A stretch of DNA of 64,000 nt from Apiotrichum sp. Y4204 (lineage: Eukaryota > Basidiomycota > Tremellomycetes > Trichosporonales > Trichosporonaceae). The first letter of the stretch is position 1; every line of letters begins with the position of its first letter. The stretch covers positions 434,001 to 498,000 of the forward strand of contig JAMYHL010000022.1 in the NCBI GenBank assembly GCA_025531455.1, read 5' to 3'. The position numbers were made by a program, and so were the translations under genes. A model generated the notes under the pieces. That model worked only from the letters and a program-made list of their open reading frames with translations, was not told the DNA's origin and did not search any database. Below are positions 10,920 to 21,648 of this stretch, piece by piece.

Positions 10920-12172
10920 ATGCTCGCCACCATTCCCCGTGCCGCCCCGCGCGCTGCGCGCCGCCTCACGACCGCGACCGCGGCCCGCGCTCCCCTCGCA
11001 CCGCCGTACTCGCACGCCGTCCGCGACCCCATCTCCGCGCCGTACGCGCAGCACATCCCCGAGACCAGCTCCAGCGGCCGCCTCCAGCCGGCCTACAAGT
11101 ACCAGATGCTCGAGGCCAACATCCGGATCCCCTCCCCGGCCGAGTGGGTCGCGGGTGTCCTGGCCACCGACGCCGGTCGCCAGTGGGCCCAGAGCGCCTG
11201 GGACGCAGCCATCGCCGACCTTGCCGAGGTGAGTGGGAAGACGAGAGTCGGGCGCCACTTTGTTTCTCTTCTCACACCCAGACCGCCACTCCCCCCGAGA
11301 TCCCCTTCCAGGCTCTCACCGCCGTCATCGGCGACCCGGCCATGGTCTCCCTCCTCCAGCGTGCCGGCAGCGTCGTGGTCCGTGACGTCGTCCGTGACGC
11401 CCTCGCCGAGGCTTGGGCCGCCGAGATGCTCGAAGCTCGCGCTGACCGTTCGTCGGGTAAGTGTCCCCTCGCCCACACTCCGTCAAGTCCCATACTAACA
11501 TCAGCCACCTACTATTCCGAGGCACAACTCGCCGCCCGCGCCGACTGCAGCGTTCTGAGCACCACCTCGCAGCTCCTCCGCGCGCTGACCGGTGCCGAAG
11601 AGTCGTTCATCCGGGTCGACTCGCTCACCGTCAACCCGGCCAAGCCGACCTGGACCGGCTCCTCCCTCTGGGCTCTCCCTGAGCGTGGCACCCCGGTGAA
11701 TGCCCACCTCGCTCTTTCGCGTACCGACCTCAACGTCCCGACCGCGAGCGCAGCCGCGACGTACGCCCTCCTCCGCCCGCACTTTGAGGCCAAGGCGTCG
11801 CGCATCTCGTTCTACTCGCCGGCCGACTACCTCGCGCCCTCGAACTGGGCGATGCGCGAGTCGGGCGCCGACTACGACGCGACTCTGGCCCACATCCGCC
11901 CCGCGCCTGTCTCCCTCGCCCCCGGCGATGTCCTCGTCTCGCACGCCGGCCTCCCCCTCACCGCCGCCGACTCGGCCGGCCTCGTCCTCCCCGTCCACCC
12001 CCTCCCGGCCACTGACGCGAACCGCGCGTTTGTCGACCTCCAGCGCGCAGCCTTCGAGGCCGGCCTCCCGCCCCCGCACCGCGCGGACGGCGTCGCCGCC
12101 CTCGAGCCCGCCTGCAACGCCCAGGACATTGACTCGCACGCCGGCCGCCGCGCGATGGGCTACAACGCTTAA
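10920..12172 (+). CDS. Mitochondrial DUF1479-like protein (383 aa), 2-oxoglutarate-dioxygenase-like fold
   Basis: Exons 10920-11228, 11282-11456 and 11505-12172; introns 11229-11281 (53 nt) and 11457-11504 (48 nt, CTAAC branch). The N-terminus MLATIPRAAPRAARRLTTAT is Arg/Ala/Thr-rich with no acids, a mitochondrial presequence. The body fits the DUF1479 pattern as I remember it: GSVVVRDVV near residue 128, a PGDVLVSHAGLPLT strand around 315-330, DLQRAAFEAGLPPP near 350, and an ending HAGRRAMGYNA like the family's closing GRRAMGL. Where relatives have a His-x-Asp-type metal motif before that strand pair, this protein reads VSHAG, so iron binding may be altered. The family call is inference from these landmarks; the substrate is unknown. 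A TATA box lies upstream. Confidence 0.65.
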
Positions 12173-14304
12173 GCTCCTCGACCTGGACATAGACTGTATC
12201 CCATTCCGAGACAAGCCGCCGCGTCGTCGAGCGCCGCATCTCAACCTTGCAGCTGCTCCGAGCCCGAGCTCACAAAACCTAGACTGGTCGCGCTGTGCGC
12301 CTCACGCAGCCTGCCGCTGACCAGGCCCCGGGGATAACCCCGCCGGTCACCCTGTACAATGCCGCCGCGCGGCCCACTGTTTACGCTACAATTTCATTCT
12401 GGATTTCATTGAATGTATGCAAATACTGTATTTGAGAAAAAAATGTCAGAGCAACGGGTAGAGTGTCGGCGTTGAGCGAGCACGACGGACGACGCCGAAG
12501 TCCTCTTGCCCAGAGGGAGCGTTGATTCCAGTTGCTGGCGCCGAACTGGAATTCTACAAATAGATGGATCGAGCCGAGCATGCCAAGGGTGGCGAGGAGA
12601 CAGCTGCGTCCGCCGAGGCGAAGGGGAGACGATGTAGACGACCAACGGCGGCGCGGCGGCAGGCGTCTTGGACGCCACGTTCGGCGATGACCGTCGAGGG
12701 TGGGAATAGTGAGAACGGAATAATGATAATGCAGGGACAACGGACAGCGCTCAGGCCTCCTTCGGGCTTGGGATTCTGAGGTCCGGAGCCTTTTACGATG
12801 ATAGATCTCCCAGCTCCCATGATCCCAGCCTCGAGTTACTGCGCAGGACGATCGGCGAGATCGCTAGACCGCGCCATAAGATGAACGATCGATGATCAGC
12901 GAACTGCGGAGAGGACGCTCCCTGCGCCCTCGTCTCTCATATTTCTCGTTTGGGCCATGACCCCCTGATCCAGTTGATCCCCCGATCAGCGCGAGGCGAT
13001 CAGCGGTCTACGCGACGTCATGGCGCCACAGCGTAGAGTTCCCTCTTCCCCGCAGGGGCTACAGGGACGACTACCTGTTGACTGGGGGACCCCGCATTCC
13101 ATTCCTGAGATAGCCTTTGCTGCTTGGCATGCTCGAAGCGCTCGTTGATTGACGCGTCCACTCATGGGTGGTCTCCTACGCCGGCGATATCCCGGAGAAT
13201 GAGAGAACAGTCAGTCGTCAGGTAGTGATGTTCTTATCGCGGAATGCCCATCGCCGATCAGTGGCCCGATCGGAAACGCGTTGCCTCCCACACTTTACAC
13301 CACCCGTTGTCTCCGGTACACCCCCGGTGGAGAGATATCCCCGGTCGCGTTCGCGTTTGGCGTTTGGACAGCACCAGTCGCGCTCCTCCCAGTCCAGTGG
13401 GGTCGTGGACGAGATATACGGGGAATCGACGCGTTGGGGCCGTTATCGACGCGCCGGGGCCTACCGGCCCAACGCAGTGAGATACCTTTGATCAATCTTC
13501 CCCATAGTTTCACCAGCCACTCATCGGCGCAGGAGTGATTGCCGGGACGCGTTGTCGGATCGTCGCTGGGCATCGTGTTGGACATCAATTCGGGCCTCGT
13601 GTTGGACATCTTGACATTGTGTTGGATATCCTCACCGTTGGATATCCTCACCTGTGTCGGAACCCGCGCATCGTTCGGGACGTATCGCATCGCGATCCAG
13701 CCAATCCGTGCAGCGAGTAGCCGCTGCACCATCTTTAACTACCTTTTGGCGCTGGTCAGGCGCTCACAGGTGGAGGTGCCATGGTGTAAGAGACCTATGG
13801 GGACCGGCCTGTGTCGACTGTTGGGGAGAACCTCGGAGGTGGCGACGGAGGTGCTGTGGACGTGACAGTTAAGACTCCGGACGCTCGGAGGTTGCCGCCT
13901 TCCACCTACTGGTGAGTTGTTTCCGCCATTCCTTCCGATCCCTTCAATTGCGTGCAGCGGAGTACCTTGCACCAATGGCGCGCACCGTTTCGTTACTCGG
14001 AGCAAGCCGGTTGCATCTCCTTTACATATGTACTTCCTCGTCAGTTTACGTCTATACAAAACCTGCTCAGCGTCCCGGACACGTCCGAGTCCGCAGGGGT
14101 CAGCGGTGTCAGCGGCCGGTAAATCCCAGCCGGCGAAGGGTTCGGGTGGAAGGTGATACTGTGGATGGGATAGTGTTTGTACATCATCGAAAACTCTCTT
14201 AATGTGGCGCCAGCCAGTCACGTGCGCCGGGAATCCGGAATGCGGAGACAGGGTTACAGGGTATGGGGTTATGGGGTACACAGGGGCTGAAGGTGGGGGC
14301 CTGA
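12173..14304. other. Intergenic region with tandem repeat and GATC-rich patch
   Basis: This is the convergent gap between the DUF1479-like gene and the carrier gene. No ORF is supported. 12840-13015 is unusually rich in GATC-containing words. A short imperfect tandem repeat lies at 13573-13652. Small ORFs at 12406-12820 on the minus strand hint at a tiny hydrophobic protein but do not splice into a recognisable one. Confidence 0.5.
13573..13652. repeat. Imperfect short tandem repeat
   Basis: TCGTGTTGGACATC occurs at 13573-13586 and again at 13597-13610. It is followed by TGTTGGATATCCTCAC and CGTTGGATATCCTCACC near 13619-13652, with unit spacing of about 17-24 bp. Confidence 0.7.
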
Positions 14305-15325
14305 TTACATCGTGGCCTTCTTGAGCGCGTCGGCAACGAGAAGGGTGATCATGCTGTGAGAGTGTTAGTGGGTTTTGACATCGGAGTGGATCGCAAAGGT
14401 ACTTACGCGTGGGGAGCGATGCGGACGTAGTAGGTGCCGAAGCCGCGGTAGAAGCGCATGAGGCCCTCCTCGCGGGCGACCTTCTGGAAGCAGTCGAAGA
14501 AGCCCTTGTACGGGAGGGTGCCGTCAGGGCCGCGGGTCTGCTTCTGGAGACGGGTCTTCATGAAGTCGAACGGCAGAGAGAAGAACGAGGCAAAGAAGCC
14601 GGCGATGGCAGAGGCACCGAGGGTACGAGTGGACTCGCTCCACTGGGGGAAGTGCTGCTTGAGCTGGGCCTTGGACTCGGCGAAGAAGGAGAGCTGACCA
14701 AAGTTGAGGGCCATGGCACGGATGACGGTGGGGTAGGCGCCGTTCCAGAGGGCACCAACACCCTCAGCGGTGGAGATACGCTTGAGGGCGTCAAAGACCG
14801 AGCGGTAGTTGGCACGCTGGTCGGCGGGCTTGAGGCCGTCCGACTGCATACGGATGAGGGCCAGGTCGCAGGGGTTCGCGATCATGGCGGCAAGACCACC
14901 GGCGGCAAGACCGGACACGGCACGCTCGGCAAAGGTGACTGCGCGGCCCTCGCTCTTGGCGCGTGCGGTGAGCTTGTTCTCAAAGGTGTCGTAGAGACCA
15001 AGACGGGCGGTGGTGTAGAAGACCTGGCGGAGGAGACCGGCGGACAGACCAGTGTAGAGGTCGGTGAACTTGCCCTTGGCAAGAATGTCGCGGGTGACGC
15101 CGATGGCCGTGGGCTTCGGTCCGCCCTTGGATCCCTCACCGGCGAGCTGGATGCGCACCTGGACGTGAGAACGAGACCACGCTCCGAGAGACCACGAGTA
15201 CTCACCTTGATGAAGTCGATGGGCTGGACGACGGTGGTGGCAACCATGCCCGAGATACCGCCGTTGACGAACGGGAGGGCGGCGCGGACAGCGGGGGTGT
15301 GCAGGAAGTCGGTCTTTTCGGACAT
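14305..15325 (-). CDS. Mitochondrial carrier, 2-oxoglutarate/malate (SLC25A11) type (306 aa)
   Basis: Exons 15325-15206, 15158-14407 and 14353-14305; introns 15159-15205 (47 nt) and 14354-14406 (53 nt, CACTAAC branch). The protein has three carrier repeats, each with its signature: PIDFIK (about residue 35), NPCDLALIRMQ (about 140) and PFDFMKTRLQ (about 240). The block YTGLSAGLLRQ.FYTTARLGLYD and the ending YVRIAPHAM match the 2-oxoglutarate/malate carrier closely. That carrier exchanges 2-oxoglutarate for malate or other dicarboxylates across the inner mitochondrial membrane in the malate-aspartate shuttle. Length is normal for the family. The last exon encodes only 16 residues (MITLLVADALKKATM). 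A long antisense ORF over the gene is a codon-bias shadow. Confidence 0.93.
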
Positions 15326-18260
15326 GGTGGTGATGGATGGATGGGGGATGGGAGAGATGGAGACGGTGACAGACTAGATAGATATATAGCAGTTGCACTG
15401 GGAGCCGAATGGCCGGGGCCAGGGCAGCCGAGTCGTAGCCGAGACAGAGAGATCAGTCTGTCTCTCAGTGGGTGGGTGGGTAGCTGGATAGCGTGTGATA
15501 CCACTGCTGTGCGGCTGGGTGTGCTGACCGGGCGTAGCAGGGCCGCGAGCCGTGGGCCGTGGGCCGCGAGGTCGGAAGGGTGTGGGCATTGCGCGCGCGG
15601 TTGCACACGCCGGCATCGCATCGTGCTTCGTGCGGCGTCCATCCTGGCCTTCGCTCGCTCATGCCACACACACTCCACCGCTGACGGCTCGACGGGGCAT
15701 CTCTGTCGGATCTCCGTCGATGGCCGATCGACGGCTTCGAGGACGACACTGCCGTTGCGGGGAGTGCGGGGTCGCGGGGCATGCGGGGCAAGCATGTCCG
15801 CTCACCCTCTGGGATGGGTCGGGGATATCCAGCACCGTGGCAACTCTGGCTAGTTCAGCCTCTCGGGCCACCCGGCGCCCAAGCTCTCATTCTCCATTCT
15901 CAAGGCTCATCAAGCCCTCGACCACTCCGGCGCGTCCCTGAAGGTTAACCCGCTCCAGAGCAAAGGCTAAATGGCCTATTCCCGGCTCTGTCATTGGGCG
16001 TGGAGGGGGGACTGCCTGAAACAAAGAACAGTTACCAAGGACTTCGACCCGCAGCAGGCAGCCTGGCGCGCGGGCTGACGGCAGCTTCCGCCGCGGCCGC
16101 ATAATGCGTGCGCTTCCCGAATTCCCCACAACTCCCACCCACTACTCTCGACCCCGTCTCCCAGACACCATCCGCCATCTCCCAGGATCCCATGATCCCA
16201 GGATCCCAGGCCTCTCGCCATGCAATCACAGCCCGCGGGGCTACTGTCATACCAGGCCAGTCTAGTTACTCCGCCCCATATTGTCAGAAGCTCTGGCACC
16301 CCAGTAATGTTGTCTGTATGTTTGGCTGGACGAGCGTTTACCTGCTCTTCTTCTGCCCCACATCCGTCTGCCCCATTGCAGCAACTGCCGCCGGGGGTCC
16401 TGCCCCATTACTGCTTCCCCATCCGCACTATAGGGGAAATAGAAGTGCAGATGTTGCTGGATGACACGCTGAGCTCCACGACTGTCAAGGTCCAGTTGAC
16501 AGAAGCCCCGACGACGGAGTGCCCATGGACAACGGTCTGGACTGACGCCAGGTCCACCTGGGTTCGACACTGTGTCCAGCGGAGCGTGGACAATCTTGAT
16601 AATGGCATGCATCGTCTCTAGCAGTTGCCCACCGCCGGGTAACCCGTCCCGGGGCCCCTGCACGCGTCTACACCACCATCGCCGACGCCGAGCCGCTGTA
16701 TCCATGTGCGTGTCCGTCCGTCTATTCAGTTGGCGTCATAGGTATCTCTAGCGCTCGGAGGCGGGTCGTTTCAGCCGAGGGGGGGGGGGTTGCCGGATTC
16801 CGCCGCCCCTTGGCCGACGATTACCGAGTGGCCGAGTGGGGGCCCAGCTGGCCGAGCGTGAGTTTTTGTTGTTTTCCAGTCCGGCCAGTCCCTCGTTTCG
16901 CAATCTTCCGCCCTCCATTCGTCGATAATCGTCCCAGCCACCGCTGTCATCCTGATCGAGCGCGGACGCCGGCCCGATGATATCTATCTGATATCCGAAT
17001 GTCTTACTTGTTCCACAGCATAGGGGCCGAGCGGAGCGCAGCTGCCCCGCACGCCGGACGCCAGGCCTCCACCACGTGATTGCGCCGAGATTCTACCCAT
17101 TTATCGATTACTGTTATCTCTGACACGACACAGGATCTCATCTCAGTCCGATTCTCGATTCCACTCTGACACTTGCGGCGGGGAAACTCTTGCGATCACC
17201 GAAGTCGCCAACGAGGCCAAAGAGGAGTCGCTGTGGCCCAGGCCAGGTACACACTCGTAATGGGGCGAGTCTCCGCGCCCCCAGGAGTCACTCATTTTCC
17301 GCTTTATGTCCCTCACCGAACGGGCCGCCAAGAGTACAAAGTCACGCCCCATCTCCACCCACCACAATGTCGGTGTGCCTCTCGGATTCAGTTCCGGGGT
17401 CCAAAGATCTCGGCTCGATCACTCGGTTGATAGCAGTAGTGTATCTCATCAACTCGGTGGTCTCGGAGGTCGGGGAAATTGTGGATGTCATGATGATCAC
17501 GTGACATTACTCTGCGCTAATGGCCGTCGTGACTGTTCCTCCTTTCCTCCCCATATGCTTGCCGAAGTCTCGAGCTCTCAAGCCTGGCTCGTACTACGTA
17601 CACATCGCATGCATATGCATTCAGCGCTAGCATCCCCCGTACCCTGTACCCCGTACACCCTGCGGCCTGCGGTACGTGACCATCATGCTGTTCAGCAAAC
17701 GCCACACTCAGAATCTGCCTACGTAAGCATTTTAAATACTCCCGCTGTTTGGTGCGAGGCCAAAAAAAGTCGCGACCATCGCCCGCGCGTCCGGTTGCGT
17801 CGCTGGATCGCTGGCGGCCTATAAAACCCTCCCGAGGCAACTCTTTCGACTTCTTTACTCATCAATCTCGGTCCCGTTATTGTGGCGGCGCGACGGCCGT
17901 CCCCGTGCGCCGCTCTACCTTGAGGACCCAGAGCAGAATTCAACGGACAGGATTATTTGCCGGCCCGCTGCCGCGCACGCATTGTCAGTGCGTGCCGGCG
18001 TGGCGTCTCCGGCCTGGGTCTTGCCCACAGCTTTTGTAACTCTTGACTCTATTACTTGGACGGATGCAGTGCGTGGAAGGGATTGCGAGAATTGGATGGG
18101 ATGTGATGCTCTTGGGTGCAGGGACACGCTGGCGTTGGCGGTCTGGTGGGATACTTGGGATGTTGCTGACAAACTCACCGCCGCAATGATTGTCGTGACA
18201 AGCCTCGCGACACCCAGGATACATGAACTCGCCCTATGCATCAATGTACACACAACACAT
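15326..18260. other. Long intergenic region without supported gene
   Basis: It holds the upstream region of the carrier gene and the 3' flank of the deubiquitinase gene. It contains an 11-base G run (16779-16789), a short GATCCCA tandem patch (16184-16210), and an isolated TATA box with pyrimidine-rich downstream DNA at 17820-17870. None of the ORFs has splice-compatible exons or a recognisable protein. Confidence 0.5.
17820..17826 (+). promoter_or_regulatory. Orphan TATA box with initiator-like downstream sequence
   Basis: GGCCTATAAAACCCTCC is followed by a pyrimidine-rich stretch (CTCTTTCGACTTCTTTACTC, 17841-17860), the form of a strong fungal core promoter. No ATG-started reading frame of note lies downstream before the convergent gene end at 18261. 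Confidence 0.45.
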
Positions 18261-21200
18261 CTAAAAGCTAAACGGCATTTCACACATCTCGCACTGCAGC
18301 CGCCCGGGCTCGTTAGAATAAGTGCACTGCGGGCACGCTGATGTCAGCTGCGAGTACCGTTCCCAACTCACATATACGTCCCACTAGGGCGGTGCCCCCA
18401 AAGCCCGCACCATTATCGTCATCGTCGTCCCCCACGAGGTCCACCACATCGAGCACCTCCTCGAGCGAAATGTGGTCACCGTGCAGCACGCCAATGCCGC
18501 CGATCGTGTCGCTCGGGTCCAGTTCGCGGTCACCATAGTACAAACGCTGGCTGAGCGGGCTGATTTTCGTCATCGCGTACAGCTCAGTGCGGATCCACTT
18601 GACAGTAGTGTCCTTTGTCACTTCGACTTGCCACTTCGCGGCAAGAGACGCATTACCCCGCGTGCGGCGGGTTCCCGAGCTTGTGGCCGGGACCGACTGT
18701 TCACGGGAGTTGCCGCGGCCCTTGACAATCGAGAGCCACATCGTTTCATAGTTGGAGAGTCTTGAGTGAGCGTCGTCGTTCTAAAGACAGAACTCACCTC
18801 GCACGCCGACACTCTTCACAAGTCTCCACGCTCACATCTTTCACCGACTCTTTCTTGCCCTCTGATGGGTGGGAAACAAAGGTCACTGACACGGCGTCCG
18901 ATGGATTGTGGCCATACCTGCGGTTAGACGGGTCAATTCTAGCTGGCACTCACAACCTGCAGAGAGCGGTCCATCCTTCCTCGGTCAGGTAGTTTGCCGA
19001 TTCCATCTGGGGATCAAGGTCGAGCTTGCCGTGGGGACAAAGTTCGAGGTCCAGCTCTGGGCGTGGAGCAGGCCGTTTAAGATACAGCATCCATAACGTG
19101 AAAAACTTCTTGGGGAGGAGATAGTTTGTCACGTTGAACATTTGCACGTTCAGCTGCTTCTTGTGGATCGCTCGTTCCTCCTTGATTGTCGCGTGCCACG
19201 TCGCTTGGTCTTGCTGCTCCGCCTCCGCATCCTCAAGGCATGCCTCGCACTCGGCGGCATCACTCTCAAACACGTCAAACTCGCCGAACAGGGACCGCAA
19301 GAGTGCGACACCGCTGCCGGACACGCTTTGGCGATTCTTGGTATCAACCGTGGGTTTCCCGTGATGGCAGAAAAGGGTATGCTTTGGGTCGGTAGGTAGG
19401 GTATCTGGGGTCAGGCTGCCGTTGCGCCATGCCTTGAGCCACGATTTGGGGAGGACGTAGCCGTTGCTACTATCGTTGAGGCTGTCAAACTCGGCGACGC
19501 GGTCTGCGTGTGCTGCCTTGTCATTGCGCAGGTTGAAGCCCTCCTCAACACACGTCGGACAGATGTCCATCTCGGGGATGGTGCTATAGCTCGAAAGCTT
19601 GTCAAAGGCAGCGCTGGAGATGAGCTTGAGCGACGGAGTCGCTTCAGGGCTGATGTGGCCATGCTGGCAGGTCAGTGGGCTAAAATCCCACTCGCCATCG
19701 GGACTGCGAGCCTTTACCCATGCGGAGAGTGCCTCGGTGGGAACTATGCAGTCGGTCTGTTGTGAGTTTGCAGGACCTGGAGTACAACTCACTCCTGGCA
19801 GAGATTCAAGGACGTCGCGCTTCATCGCCGACAGGGAATCAAACTCCTCTCCAAGTGACTTTTGCAGTCCCTCACGATCGGAAATCTCCGACTGCAGCGC
19901 AACATTGTCCGCAGCAATCGCCTCCATGATCACTTTTGGTGGTGGTTTGGCAGCCACTGGTGTTGCAGTTGCCCTTTTATACACCAGCATGTACGCATCG
20001 CGGCTGAGTTTGTCTTTACCTGCCTCATCGGGGTCGAGCTTGATACGCTTCTTCGGCCGGTCATCAACTTTGGACACTTCCATGTCCGAGCAGTGGTACC
20101 ACTCGCCATCCTCTTCGTTGAACACCTCGCACACAAAGTGGCCGTGTTTTGCACTCGCTCCCTCGTGCGAAACGACACCACGGAGGTGGTACTCTTGGCC
20201 GTTGAGCGTGAGCACTTCGGGGTATGTAATTGCTGCCTTGGCCTTCTTCCTGTCTCCCCCGTGGATGTCGTAAACGAACCGCATGAGAGAGAAGTGAAGA
20301 ACCGGAGGCAGCGATTTGATATGCACCGAACGCGTCGCGGGCTGTTTGCTGTTGCAGTCGCGGCACTGGTACTTGTTATCCCCGTCGAGCATCTCTGGAA
20401 GGAGCATGTGCTTGATGCGGCTCTCGAGTGATGTCTTGTCCTTGAGCGTAACCTCAAGCTCAAATACGGGGTCTGTTATGAGACAGTATCTTTAAACAAT
20501 ACCCACTGTCAAAACTCGAGACGTAGCCGCAGGTATTGCATGTGGTGCGGTACTCGAGCGTTCCCTGGAACTGGTCCTTGACGAATGTCGGCGCTCCTGC
20601 TCGCGCAAAGTTTGTGCTCAGAAGGTCCATGAACAGTTTTGAAAATCTGGGTCAGTCAATATCCTCGGGTTCATCTCACTCAGAGGCGTCCTGCTGCGTT
20701 CCTTTGTTGAGCTGCAGCGCGTCGATAAGTGCTCCGGGGTCGACAACTGGGCGCTGAGAGTGCTGCAGCATGCCAAAGATGTTGGCGACATGAAACAGCG
20801 CGTTCCTCTGCTCGCCAACAGCATCGTAAACACCATTGCGAAAAGCTACGTTGTTGAACCACACCTGGAGGAAGGCGTTTGCCTGGGGTCAGAAAGTAAG
20901 CCACGGTCCTAGACTCACATAGCAGGTGGCCCCATAGTTCTTCAATCCCGCAGGACCCTCGCGCACGCTGACCTCGTGGCCAATGTGCTCGTCCACAAAC
21001 TTGCTGCGCCCGTCCGCGAGCCACTGTTGTCAGCCTCGGCCATGTCTCGCGGGCCCACCTCACTCCCGCCGAGATGGTTGTAGCAGCGCGGATTTGTGCG
21101 GCACCGTCTCGCCTGGCACACGCGGTCCTTCTCCTTTTGATCCTTCAGTATGACGACCGAAGCCTCCGACACGTTGCCCTCATCGGATTCGACGGTCTGC

Positions 21201-21361
21201 GCGCGCTTGAGATTGTCAAACTTGTAGGCACACACGCGCTGCGTCGCTGGCCCGCTGAGACCCGCCGCCTGCCGGCGCAGCTGCGGGGTGATGCCGTCGA
21301 CTGACGCTACGCTCCCCACCCATGACCAATCTTGAATCCGCGCTGCGGCCTTGGGAGGCAT
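18261..21361 (-). CDS. USP48-type ubiquitin hydrolase with DUSP-like repeats, UBL and RanBP2-like zinc finger (939 aa)
   Basis: Nine exons: 21361-21059, 21023-20919, 20882-20680, 20646-20507, 20472-19793, 19756-18954, 18917-18798, 18760-18372, 18337-18261. All introns are 33-37 nt; the one at 19757-19792 is 36 nt, stop-free and could be read through. The peptidase C19 catalytic site is intact: Cys135 (NYGATCYANAF), His362 (SAKHGHF) and Asp380 (YHCSDME), with zinc-binding CxxC pairs (CNTCG, CRDC). NPRCYNHLG near the start is the USP48 N-terminal signature. Three DUSP-like blocks follow (IVPTEALSAWV, YVLPKSWLKAW, YLLPKKFFTLW), then a ubiquitin-like domain from about residue 827 (WQVEVTKDTTV...LYYGDREL). 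The last exon adds a C-x2-C-x10-C-x2-C finger (916-933) of RanBP2 type. It should remove ubiquitin from nuclear substrates. Confidence 0.9.
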
Positions 21362-21648
21362 CGCGGGTGTGAGAAGGGATGTTATGGATGAGAAGAATGA
21401 GTTTGAGAGAAGGACTTTTACGAGAGAAGGGCTAAACATTCTCTTGTTCTCATCTCGCAGATACACGCCCAGACGACCCAGTCACCCACAGTGGCAAAGC
21501 GACGTCATGAAGTCACGTGACTGGGGTCATGTCCACGGTTCCACAGGATGGACAATGGGGAAACCTGGGTCCATGTTCCACAGTTGCAATCCATCCTGTA
21601 TCCTCTATCAACTGTGTGCGTCTAGCTTTTAGATCTCGATGACTCCTT

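Noticed and set aside
10123..10920. 265-codon minus-strand ORF next to a 186-codon one at 9556-10116
   Set aside because: Both run across the TATA box and promoter of the DUF1479-like gene, lack splice-compatible extensions and show random amino-acid composition.
12406..12820. Minus-strand start MGAGRSIIVKG with nearby LATLGMLG text, resembling ATP synthase subunit K
   Set aside because: No splice pattern joins the start to the hydrophobic stretch in one frame, and the expected family residues between them are missing.
13739..14281. 180-codon minus-strand ORF
   Set aside because: It lies in the convergent gap downstream of the carrier gene, with no domain pattern or intron context. It overlaps sequence that looks like 3' flank.
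14409..15377. 322-codon plus-strand ORF
   Set aside because: It is antisense to the mitochondrial carrier, which has three intact carrier repeats.
16220..16621. 133-codon plus-strand ORF starting at an ATG
   Set aside because: No recognisable domain, no splice signals and no promoter; chance length at this GC content.
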